Source: Entoloma clypeatum
Lineage: Eukaryota > Basidiomycota > Agaricomycetes > Agaricales > Entolomataceae
Direction: 5' to 3'
Assembly (NCBI GenBank): GCA_963565915.1
Contig: OY751492.1
Location: forward strand, 4,836,001 to 4,900,000
Length of the DNA stretch: 64,000 bases
Shown here: one piece after another, positions 32,745 through 41,029 of the stretch
Layout of the letters: each line of letters opens with the position of its first letter
How positions within the stretch are numbered: position 1 is the first letter of the stretch
Notes under the pieces: generated by a model
Seen by the model: the letters and a program-made list of their open reading frames with translations, nothing else
Database searches by the model: none
What the model was told of the DNA's origin: nothing
Translations under genes and position numbers: made by a program

Positions 32745-33689
32745 TACAACCGCAGGGCCTGACGTGGACAAGCTGGTCTCCCTTAAGTTACGTACTCATA
32801 ATGTTCAAAGAACTAATACAATCATTGAATCTTTCCTTGCTAGACACAGTGAAGATATTGATATCTATTTTGTCCAAGAACCTATCAAGTATCTTGCCTG
32901 TTACACGGTTTCCACTTCCTCCAAAGAGGGCAGCCCTATCTATTGGTATCCTCGACACCCATCCTGGACTTGCTCCGATGCTTCCACTTCTGACGCCTCA
33001 GCCCACATGGTTGCCTACATCAACACTCACATCTCGCATCTCCACCCAGTGTTTCACTATGAATTCAATGCCCCTACAGACATTCAAATCCTCTCATTAT
33101 GGCCCACCAAATCCCGGCAGGTCTACCTCATCAATGTCTACTCGGATGCTTCTGGGTCAGCCATCAAATGGCTCACTGGGAATGCCCATACACTCCCTTC
33201 TCCCATCATCTTTCTTGGCGGCGACTTCAACTGCCCATCCACCCTCTGGGACGTTGCAGTCACCCATTCTTCAAGTCTCTCTACAGACCTCATGCAAGTT
33301 GCTTCCTCGTTCGACCTCACATTCAGCAGAACAAATACTGACCCTCCTACGCGGATCCCGGACAACCCCCTCCACTGGCCTTCCACACTCAATCTCGTCT
33401 TCCTCCCGGCCAACAGGCCCAGGAAGTGTGACAGATTTCTTTGCCCATTTGAGCACGACAGCTCCGATCACATTTCTCTGACAGTCTATCTCCCCTGGAC
33501 TCTTTATCAGCCATTGGTCAGACAGATTGTTCCCCTTAAAACTTACGAAGCCTATATTGCAGGCCTCCTAGTCGCCTTTAGCCAGGTCCCAGACTCCTAT
33601 GCTTCAGCCCAGGATGTCGAGTCTGCTGCTACCAACCTCCAAATGGCCCTGTCTGTAAACTGGGACACAAGCCTTACGGTCTACTCAAA
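32737..33689 (+). pseudogene. LINE ORF2, endonuclease domain only
   Basis: It starts at the ATG within ATGGTTGA, overlapping the ORF1 stop by eight bases. An exonuclease-endonuclease-phosphatase fold is indicated by LRTHNVQ...DIYFVQEP near the N-terminus, FLGGDFNCPSTLWD (about 33,211-33,252) and SSDHISLTV (about 33,460-33,486). The reverse transcriptase is lost: the reading joins gypsy integrase sequence at about 33,690. Confidence 0.8.
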
Positions 33690-34788
33690 CAGCTTCCGAT
33701 CCCCGAACGTCCTTGGAATTCTATCTCAATGGATTTCATCGAGACCCTCCCGACCTCCGACAACTTTGATTCAATCCTCGTTATCGTTGACCGATTAACG
33801 AAACAAAGTATTTTCATTCCGACAACAATTCACTGCACCTCTGAAGACCTTGCCGTTCTCTTCGTATTGCGTGTCTTCTCTAAACACGGCGTCCCCGAAC
33901 ATGTCACCTCTGACCGCGGCCCTGAATTCGTCTCCCGATTCTTCCGATCTCTCGGAAAGGCTCTAAACATGACCCTCCACTTCACCTCCGGTTACCACCC
34001 CGAAGGCGATGGCCAAACCGAACGCACTAACCAGACCCTCGAACAGTACTTGCGGATATTCTGCAACTACCAACAGGACAACTGGTCCGCTCTCCTTCCG
34101 ATTGCAGAGTTCGCGTACAACAACGCACCTAGTGCTACCACTGGCATATCTCCCTTCTTTGCTAACAAGGGTTACCATCCGAACATTACAGTTCACCCGG
34201 AACGAGACCTCGCCTCTTCCCGAGCCTGATCCTTCGTGACCGACTTAGACGAACTTCACCAAGAACTGAAAGCCACCATCTCCGACGCTCAACGACAATA
34301 ATCGGATCGCAGCTCCGACATTTTCTGTCGGACAACAGGTTTTCATCAAAGCACAGTTCTTCCGCACAACACGCCCATCCAAGAAACTCTCAGAAAAGTA
34401 CTTGGGACCATACGAGATCATTGCACAACCCAGCACACACTCCTTTACCCTCCGACTCCCCGACACATTCCGCGGTGTTCACCCCGTCTACCACATCTCC
34501 ATGCTTGAACCCACAACTCCGAACACCATTCCGAATCGGACCCAACCTCCGCCTCCTCCGATTGACATTGACGGAGAACTTGAGTACGAGATCGCTGAAA
34601 TAGTCGACTCAAAGATCGACTGACGACGTAGCTGCAAGCTACTATATTTCGTCCGTTGGTTAGGATATGAAAACACTGATGAAGAATTCTCTTGGCTACC
34701 AGCCAATGAATTGGAAAACGCCCCCGAGCTTGTCTCCGACTTTCACTCCGCTTATCCTGACAAACCGGGCCCGCTCACATCGCTCTGA
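33690..34788 (+). pseudogene. pol: Integrase and chromodomain of chromovirus C
   Basis: Integrase core motifs are DFIETLPTSD...IVDRLTKQSIF, TSDRGPEFVSRFF and SGYHPEGDGQTERTNQTLEQYL. A TGA at 34,227-34,229 and a frame change near 34,300 follow, then FFRTTRPSKKLSEKYLGPYEI and HPVYHISML. Another TGA at 34,621-34,623 precedes a chromodomain-like segment (FVRWLGYENTDEEFSWLP). The natural stop is at 34,786-34,788. Confidence 0.85.
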
Positions 34789-34815
34789 AACAAGAAAAAA
34801 CAAGTACTATTCTAT

Positions 34816-35735
34816 CTACTTAGTACGTTGTTTCTTGTTTGACGGACCCTCCTCCTTGTCCGACTCCGACTCCTCCTCCGCCTTCTCCGATGGCTCCGAA
34901 ATTGACATGTCGGAATCATCCGACAGCTCCCGCAACTCCAACCTCTTCCTATTCACAAGGTCCTTCCTAATCCTTCTTGCGATCCTCTTCTCCAGTCTCA
35001 ACTCGTGTGTCTCCTCCGCTGTATCCATCTCCGACTCCGACCCTTCCTCCGACACCTCCGGCGACTTGGGTTGATACTCGGTGTTCACCGAGCCTTTGAC
35101 TGCTGTTAGCAGTCGCCTCACCTGCCTCGTCTCCGCCAGTATCATCTTGAGGACACCCAAGATAGTGTCCTCCGACCCACTCTCCGACGGCATCTCCAAC
35201 GCCTTTTTCTTCCCCTTAATCACCTTCACCGTTTTCTTCACCTCCTTCACCTCCGACTTTCCCTCCGACGCTCCGACCTCGCACTTCTTCTTATCCTTGA
35301 CACAACCCTTGCAGGACGACTTATTCCTAAAAAACAAAAGGTTAAAACAGAAGAGACGAACCAAAGAAGAACTTACTCATCGCGTTCACATTCGACGCCC
35401 TTCACATTGCACCTATCACAGGCGCCGACCCCGACTCCCGACCCCTCTCCGACTGTCGCCGTCACCTCCTCTACCTTCCTTTTCTTCCTCACCTTCTTCT
35501 TCTTCTTCTCCGCCTGCGGCCCCCCCGACCCCTTGCTCGATGCGCCTTGCGCAGCGGCCACTTCATCAGCCCTCTTCTGAGCCGCCAGCTCCGACACCCG
35601 ACGCATCTCCTCCGCTACCCGCACCTCCTCAGCCTTCCTCGCAGCCTCCTCCTCCGCTGCTCGCTTTTTCGCCTCCACCTCCGCGAGCTTAGCCTGCAGC
35701 GCCTCCATCTCCTTTTGAAAATCGGTTGCCGACAT
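34816..35735 (-). CDS. Antisense zinc-cluster protein gene carried inside chromovirus C
   Basis: CDS complement(34816..35326, 35377..35735), 289 residues, with a 50-bp intron (GTAAGT...TTTTAG, TTTTAAC branch). Unspliced, the frame stops just after the donor. Splicing restores a continuous frame and a canonical CX2CX6CX8CX2CX6C cluster (C106, C109, C116, C125, C128, C135). Residues 1-60 are a charged coiled coil, 77-90 a Lys/Arg-rich nuclear-signal-like run, and the C-terminus is Ser/Glu-rich and acidic, ending SNKKQRTK. It lies tail-to-tail with pol, 27 bp between stop codons, and starts 165 bp from the 3' LTR. In the family (fungal Zn2Cys6) the cluster binds DNA. A regulatory role in the element is inferred. 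Confidence 0.75.
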
Positions 35736-35884
35736 ATCGAGGTTTTTTTGGAAGAGTTTAAAACGAAAAGAGAATGGGAAAACAAGAAGAAAGAACCACT
35801 CAGACGGTATTTTCAACCAACGCATCACATGACGCAGTTCACGCGCACCGACCACCTAGGTCCTTAGGCCTCATGGGTTCGGCC

Positions 35885-35899
35885 CTAAGGGGGAAATAC
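35885..35899 (+). other. Polypurine tract of chromovirus C
   Basis: TAAGGGGGAAATAC directly precedes the LTR start. Confidence 0.75.
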
Positions 35900-36384
35900 T
35901 GTTACATTTCAATCCATTCCGACGATTTCCGACCAATCCCGACACCTCCGACACCTCTGACATTTTGACTAATACTTATTATGCATACTTACTGTTATGA
36001 ATCTCGTTACTACGTACATTACTTACATCAGACCATTTTACTTATGTTAAGCATCTCCGACAGCCACTTGTTATCCGACTCCGACAAAGCCACATGTCCT
36101 CCGACATAGTATTTAAACTTATGTAGAATCGTGTATTAGCTTCAGTTTGAATATCAACTTAGATTCGACATCACAACTCCCGTCCTCTTTCCGACTCTTA
36201 ACTTGAGTCCGACCTCTGACCCTCCGATCCTCCCATCCTCCAAAATAAGGACACCCACATATTAGCAAGGGCACAACACACAAGTTGAAGCCAAGTCCTT
36301 GCCCCTACGTTGCACGCGCTCTGACCCTCCAACCTTCCGACGCGTCCGACGTAGCTCCGATATTTTGTCGATCAGTTCTTAACA
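35900..36384 (+). repeat. 3' LTR of chromovirus C
   Basis: 485 bp, TGTTACATTTC...CAGTTCTTAACA, with a TATA-like GTATTTAAAC near 36,107. It is rich in TCCGAC motifs. The right flank is TTCTT. Part of U5 matches the chromovirus B LTR. Confidence 0.85.
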
Positions 36385-36898
36385 TTCTTGCCAAAATCCA
36401 TGTTTATTTTGGTGGGAGTGAATTACACATCAGAGCTTCAAATAACGGTGCATTGTCCATCACCACTGAATAGTGTTTAAAGGTTAGAGTAATTACTTGC
36501 TTGTGATCTTGACCTAATCAGATTTTAACCACTCATAACCTTAACCACTGGTGACCACTGCAGCAGTTAACACTGGTTAAACCAGGTTAGATTGTGGTCT
36601 GAGCAAAACTTATAACGAGTCTGTGAATTCTTGATTATTGACTACTTATTGTGCTTGAATATGTTGTATTAGTATACTAATAGCTATAAAATGCATTTAC
36701 ATATGATTCTATGCTCCAAGATATGTGGAAATTGTAAGGCGGACATTGGGGGAGTTGATGGGGGAAATAAATTCAAGGGCAGATGCTTTCCAGGATCAAA
36801 TGGTGGAGATTGAGCATGCAATCGAGTACAGGTGAACTGTATATGACTCAGTAAACTACAGCAGCGTTGCATTGTTTCTCCCCCTTGCTCAATAAACC
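36385..36898. other. Non-coding spacer with palindromic GGTTAA/TTAACC motifs
   Basis: Between 36,475 and 36,600 several AACCACTGG, GTTAACACTGGTTAA and AACCAGGTTA motifs suggest a small degenerate MITE. No coding region seen. Confidence 0.4.
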
Positions 36899-37333
36899 TC
36901 AAGTAGATACAGCCTCCACTGATTCAGTTTCAAGAACTGCAAGCCTACGCCTCAGTTCCCCATTCTCTACCCTCAAACCATCCAGTTCCATCTTCATGCC
37001 CTCCAAGCTCATCCTGATTCTGTCCATAATATCGGCATCCTCTTCGATCCTCTCCTGCTGTGCCTCCATACTCTCCATCGACTCCATCAGCTCTTTGAGA
37101 GCTTTCTCGTTGGCTTGGGCGATTGCCTCTGCATGCCGCTCCCTCCGAATGGCCTTGCGATCCCTTCCGTCTATCAGGTGCTTCTCTCGTTCGATCCTGG
37201 AGCGCTGCCTGGCTTCCTTGCTCCGCACCTCTGCCCATACTCGTGCCTCTAGCTCCCCAACCTCCGCATTGAGTTCAGTCCATTGCGGATATAGATCTTG
37301 GAGCTCACGGGTGGCCGGTGTTGTGCCAGACAT
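36899..37333 (-). CDS. Coiled-coil protein of unknown function
   Basis: 144 residues from MSGTTPATRELQDLYP; a longer upstream frame exists, but this ATG begins the coding-like part. Nearly the whole chain from about residue 25 is charged heptad-like helix (EVGELEARVWAEV, MESMEAQQERIEED, LRVENGELRRRLAVLE), predicting a long coiled coil. No catalytic motif was seen. It follows the 37,481 gene in the same direction with 147 bp between. The context suggests an accessory protein of the TET/Ulp1 cluster, but no function is assigned. Confidence 0.55.
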   Translation of the reverse strand: MSGTTPATRELQDLYPQWTELNAEVGELEARVWAEVRSKEARQRSRIEREKHLIDGRDRKAIRRERHAEAIAQANEKALKELMESMESMEAQQERIEEDADIMDRIRMSLEGMKMELDGLRVENGELRRRLAVLETESVEAVST

Positions 37334-37480
37334 AATGATTGAAAATGCACGTGACTGGGATAACCTGCGGGTATGCATTGTGCGGAGGGCGGTTGGATTG
37401 ATCAACGAAGGCTGCGGAGGGCTGATGTATTAAATGTGCACAGCCATTGATCAACTTGGATATAATCCTCCACCCTGCCA

Positions 37481-38206
37481 CTAGTCCGTAGTAGCTTGCT
37501 TCAACTGCCTGATTTCTTCCTCCATTTCATCCATCCTCTCCCTCATCTTCTCTTGTGCCTCCTTCGACTTCTCCATATGCTTCTTGAACTCCAGCCCTTG
37601 TTTCTTCAACATCTGCTTGATCCCTTCTGAAGCCTCCGCCATGCCGTCGAAGCGACTCTGTATGAGTGCTTTCACCTTCACCACCTCCTCCTCAAGCTGC
37701 GTGGACAGTGTGTCCACCAACGTCGCCTTGCTCTTCCCTCCTGCTTGCTTTCGACCACCAACTCCAGCTCCAGCTCCAGCTCCCCTTCCCCTGCTACCCC
37801 CCGCCACTGGTTCACCGGATCCCCCCAGACCCCCCGCTGCCACCTTTCCCTTCACCCCCGCTGCTCCTCCTTCCTTCCCTGAGCCCCCCTTTCCTCTTGC
37901 CCCTCTTGGCCCATCCTTGGGTCCCGTAGCTTTGGCTTTCTTCGCTGGCGGAGACTGGGGCTCCTCGCCACGCGGCGGGGTCTTCCGTTTACTCGCACCT
38001 TGCTCGTCCTCTCTCTCATCTTCGCTTGCTGGCAGGTTCCGGTCGCAGTAGTCGTAAAAAGCCGCCTCCGCCTCTTGGTCGTCCTTGTTGTCGGCGTATA
38101 CATTCCAGAGCCGTCCCAGCTCCACCTTCTGTTCTGGCGCGGCTTGCGCATTGAATCGGCGGATAGCATTAACGCGGAGGTTGCGTGGGGCGTTGGGTGT
38201 TGACAT
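37481..38206 (-). CDS. Gly/Ala-rich basic protein with C-terminal coiled coil
   Basis: 241 residues from MSTPNAPRNLRV. The N-terminus is a short folded-looking segment (ELGRLWNVYADNKDDQEAEAAFYDYC). It is followed by a Lys/Pro-rich nuclear-signal-like stretch (SKRKTPP...PPAKKAKA), a Gly/Ala/Arg-rich linker (about 95-155), and a coiled coil (about 165-240: SRFDGMAEASEGIKQML...MRERMDEMEEEIRQL). It is divergent to the zinc-cluster gene at 38,376, sharing 169 bp of upstream DNA. Unknown function; the architecture suggests a DNA- or chromatin-associated accessory protein. Confidence 0.55.
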   Translation of the reverse strand: MSTPNAPRNLRVNAIRRFNAQAAPEQKVELGRLWNVYADNKDDQEAEAAFYDYCDRNLPASEDEREDEQGASKRKTPPRGEEPQSPPAKKAKATGPKDGPRGARGKGGSGKEGGAAGVKGKVAAGGLGGSGEPVAGGSRGRGAGAGAGVGGRKQAGGKSKATLVDTLSTQLEEEVVKVKALIQSRFDGMAEASEGIKQMLKKQGLEFKKHMEKSKEAQEKMRERMDEMEEEIRQLKQATTD

Positions 38207-38375
38207 GAGGTCCGGAAAACAAGAGGATGATGGTGGTGGTCTGAGAAAGGACGATGATGGATGGTGGTTGGAGTTAAATAAGCAGCCAGATCGTGTGACA
38301 ATCACCAAAAATCGTCGTTATTTGTTACTGTTGAGCAAGCCACTTCGCAGAATTACCATCACCACACGCGTACTC

Positions 38376-38934
38376 ATGCCACCTCGCCGGAAGCCCTCGC
38401 AGCCGCAGATTATATTGATAAGAAATGTACCCCCGTGTGCGGCCTGTGTAGGCAAACACGAGGGATGCTTGACCACCTAGTGAGTATTTCGGTACGCATA
38501 TCTCACTGCAGAGGTTGAGGGTTGTAAAATTTTGAAGCAACACCGAAGGGCATGGACGGAAAACCATATCCTGCACTGCCTGTCAAAGGAAAAGGCGGCA
38601 CTGCAGCCTTATCCCTGAGAGAAGGCATGCGAGCGGAGGTAGTAATAACAGAGGGTATACAGATCAAGTTGTTGCAGGTGGAGAGGGTGCGGTGCATCAA
38701 GACCACGCGGAGGCTGCCATCGAGGGCGATTCAGATGGTGCGAACAGCGGTATTGAGCAGGATGAGGACAGCGCGGAGGGATTGAAGAACGGAGACGAGT
38801 TGGCCGCGCTATTCCGCGCTGCCATAAATGATTGGTCTGCATCCATTGAAGGTGGAGCATTCCGAATTCTGGATATCGATGAGGAGGCGTACGAGGCCCT
38901 GAAGGAACGATCCGCAGTGATCAGGGGCATTTGA
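38376..38934 (+). CDS. Small zinc-cluster protein
   Basis: CDS join(38376..38479, 38538..38934), 166 residues. The first exon ends in an early stop unless the 58-bp intron (GTGAGT...TTGAAG) is removed. Splicing yields CX2CX6C (C21, C24, C31), a 15-residue linker and CX2CX6C (C47, C50, C57), a Zn2Cys6-like layout with a longer linker than usual. The rest is acidic, with a conserved-looking ELAALFRAAINDWSASIEGGAF segment. The intron falls four residues after Cys3 in phase 2, exactly as in the genes at 34,816 and 39,332. It is followed by an AATAAA signal and a genomic A23 tract. Confidence 0.65.
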
Positions 38935-39102
38935 TGAGTACCCCCAGTAGCCCTCTATTCCCACCTAAGCCCTCCGCCAATGCATTGCAACACTTGGATA
39001 GGTCTCCGCAGCCCCTTTGAAATAACCACCTGCAGTGCTCTCACCCGCTTATCTACCTGGTTGCATGTAATGTGTAACATGGGAACCCAGTTCCCCCAGC
39101 AC

Positions 39103-39140
39103 AATAAATTGCGCTTCAAAAAAAAAAAAAAAAAAAAAAA
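39103..39140 (+). other. AATAAA signal followed by a genomic poly(A) tract
   Basis: AATAAA at 39,103-39,108, then nine bases and 23 consecutive A (39,118-39,140), about 180 bp downstream of the 38,376-38,934 gene. The layout mimics a polyadenylated transcript end. Confidence 0.7.
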
Positions 39141-39331
39141 GACCCCAGCATATCCGTCCCGCCATGCTTGTGCCACACCCTCCGCTTTGTCACCGTCATA
39201 TACCCACCGCATGGATTACGATTGACCACGTCACGTGATACCGGACCACACAAACCACAATACAGCCCATGGTTAAATACTAAAAAATTGATGGATCTGT
39301 TCCTGTCCCACGCCAACCACCACCTGAAAAC

Positions 39332-40036
39332 ATGCCAGACGATGAAGCCATTGCCCTCCTCTACAGCATGGGTGAAGCCTCTGCGTCACGATCATCCACC
39401 GGCCCCCGCGGAAGAAAGCTGGCTACACAGGGTGTCCCATCGCGCAAAGCCCCAATCATGGAGATTCCGGATGATGACGATGTGCCAACAACAAGCCCCG
39501 CTGCACCAAAACAGAAAGAAAAGGTGGCCTCGCCTGCCATCGTGGCTGTGTCGACTGCCCCCGCAGCCGCGTCGACCCCCTGTCGGGAATGCTTGTACAC
39601 TGCTCAGCAGTGCAAAATACATGAGTACGTATTCCACGACCCACACCCCTACACCTGCTCAGTATCTGACCGCAGACCCGACTCCTGCTGCGGGCCCTGT
39701 CGCAAAAGCCAAGTGTACTGTGAGTGGGACGTTGAGGAGGTGAAGGAAGTCGCAACGGCCATGGCTGTCGTCGACAGGATGAATGTGGCTGACCACCGTG
39801 ATGTCATGATTCGGCAGATGATGACCGTCCAGCGCCTCGCCCGCCTGAACCTTAGTGGCCGCCCTTCGGCGGCGAACACTTGCAGCGTGGATCACTCAAA
39901 GTTGGAGGCCCGCATCGCCGACTTGGAGGAACAGATGGAGGAGGAGCTCGTCCTCAGAAGCAAGATGGCGGAGATATTCGAGAAAGATGACAAAGCAGCC
40001 GGTCCCTCCACGAAGAGACGGCGACAGGCGAACTGA
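39332..40036 (+). CDS. Zinc-cluster protein with C-terminal coiled coil
   Basis: CDS join(39332..39624, 39676..40036), 217 residues when the 51-bp GTACGT...CTGAC...CGCAG intron is removed; the intron is itself open, so retention would give a longer protein. Splicing gives a textbook CX2CX6CX8CX2CX6C cluster (C84, C87, C94, C103, C106, C113). The N-terminus is Ser/Pro/Ala-rich. A coiled coil follows (about 165-200: SKLEARIADLEEQMEEELVLRSKM), and the chain ends in a basic TKRRRQAN tail. This is the layout of a small fungal Zn2Cys6 DNA-binding protein without a transcription-factor middle-homology region. It is a likely paralogue of the antisense gene in chromovirus C. Confidence 0.7.
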   Translation: MPDDEAIALLYSMGEASASRSSTGPRGRKLATQGVPSRKAPIMEIPDDDDVPTTSPAAPKQKEKVASPAIVAVSTAPAAASTPCRECLYTAQQCKIHEYVFHDPHPYTCSVSDRRPDSCCGPCRKSQVYCEWDVEEVKEVATAMAVVDRMNVADHRDVMIRQMMTVQRLARLNLSGRPSAANTCSVDHSKLEARIADLEEQMEEELVLRSKMAEIFEKDDKAAGPSTKRRRQAN

Positions 40037-40212
40037 GCACAGCGACCCCGGTCCGCCCTCCTCCGCCATTCTTTTGAAATTTCTGTATCCTACTGCTGCC
40101 CCCCACTTTTGTCACCCCTGCGGTTTTTTTTTATTTAAATTTATGGTACTCCTGCTGCGCCCGCCTTGTCACCTTTTTTCGGGTCCTAAGAATTGCAACA
40201 GTGAGAGAAACG

Positions 40213-40720
40213 CTACTCTTCCCATGCAGCCTCCACATCCAGCTCCTCATCCTCCTCTTCTGACCCAAATAAATCATCATCCTCTCCAAGAGGTACCTCG
40301 TCTTCAGAAAAAAGATCGTCGTCCGGGCCGAGAGGCTCCCACCTATCCTCCGCTACAGTCCCCATGTCCTCCAACTCTCCCTCATCCACCGCACCAGTGA
40401 TCACTGCGGAGGCTCTGCCCTTTGGCTTGTTAGTGGCTCGTGGCTTTCGGAAGTTCTTCTGCCTGCTCCTTCGCTTTTGGCCATACTTTGCCTCTATCCT
40501 TTCTACGGCCCTCAACTTTTTCTCCAACTGTACCTCATCCCATCCCTGTCCTTCAGCGGCTGTCCCTGCTTCTACTTAATTTAAATCATCCCACTCTTCC
40601 TTCTGCAACATGACCCTCCCTTCAAGGTTCAACAATGCAAGCTTTCCACGCACTTCGACTCTCGGGCAAGCAATACTGAACACTCGCGCAAATGTAGGGT
40701 CTCATGTTGTTTGCAGAGGT
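40213..40720 (-). pseudogene. Transposase-like C-terminal fragment
   Basis: The frame reads FARVFSIACPRVEVRGKLAL through EEWDDLN, then a TAA at 40,576-40,578, then continues in the same frame with WDEVQLEKKLRAVERIEAKYG and a KRRSRQKN basic stretch. It ends with an acidic tail carrying two DDDLF repeats. This order (helical basic segment then acidic tail) resembles the C-terminal end of Kyakuja-Dileera-Zisupton (KDZ) transposases common in Agaricomycetes, and the neighbourhood fits. The assignment is inference from layout only. No catalytic region was found upstream to 40,920, so it is at best a remnant. Confidence 0.4.
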
Positions 40721-41029
40721 AGTTAACATTATCTAGAGCACATGTTTCATACAGGCATGAAGAGGGGATGGAGAAAAGGCCAGTGTACAAAGGACCGGCC
40801 TATTATTGTAGTTTGCTGGGGAACTTCGGTGGAGTTCAGTCTGCAATTCCACTAGGCCTTCCATCCTCCGGCAGCAAACATTTGAAATAGTCAGTCAATT
40901 TTATCCACAAAATGGGCTTTGTCTTTGCCATATGGGAAACCTGGTTCTTTCAGTGAGCGCCTTGCCATCTACATGATGTATTCTGCACTCACTGATTCAT
41001 CCAGGACTCTCATCACCTCCTCTATGGCT

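Larger units (their letters stand above)
30909..33689 (+). mobile_element. LINE (non-LTR retrotransposon), truncated at both ends
   Basis: Contains an ORF1-type zinc-knuckle protein and the start of ORF2 with an APE-type endonuclease. The 5' part is cut by the chromovirus B LTR at 30,908. The 3' part, including the RT, is replaced from about 33,690 by chromovirus C sequence. The two-ORF layout with an APE nuclease and ORF1 knuckles fits Tad/I-like lineages; the clade is not assigned. Confidence 0.85.
33690..36384 (+). mobile_element. Chromovirus C, 3' half of a Ty3/gypsy element
   Basis: Begins within integrase (QLPIPERPWNSISMDFIE-like) directly at the LINE junction. It continues through integrase and chromodomain, an antisense gene, a polypurine tract and the 3' LTR. 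Gag, protease, RT and RNase H are absent. Confidence 0.88.

Noticed and set aside
35081..35692. Ser/Pro-rich plus-strand frames opposite the antisense gene
   Set aside because: They are complements of the Glu/Lys-rich coding strand and lack any domain.
39332..40036. Unspliced reading of the zinc-cluster gene as the main product
   Set aside because: It is open, but removing the 51-bp intron gives the canonical eight-residue linker and matches the intron position in two sibling genes.
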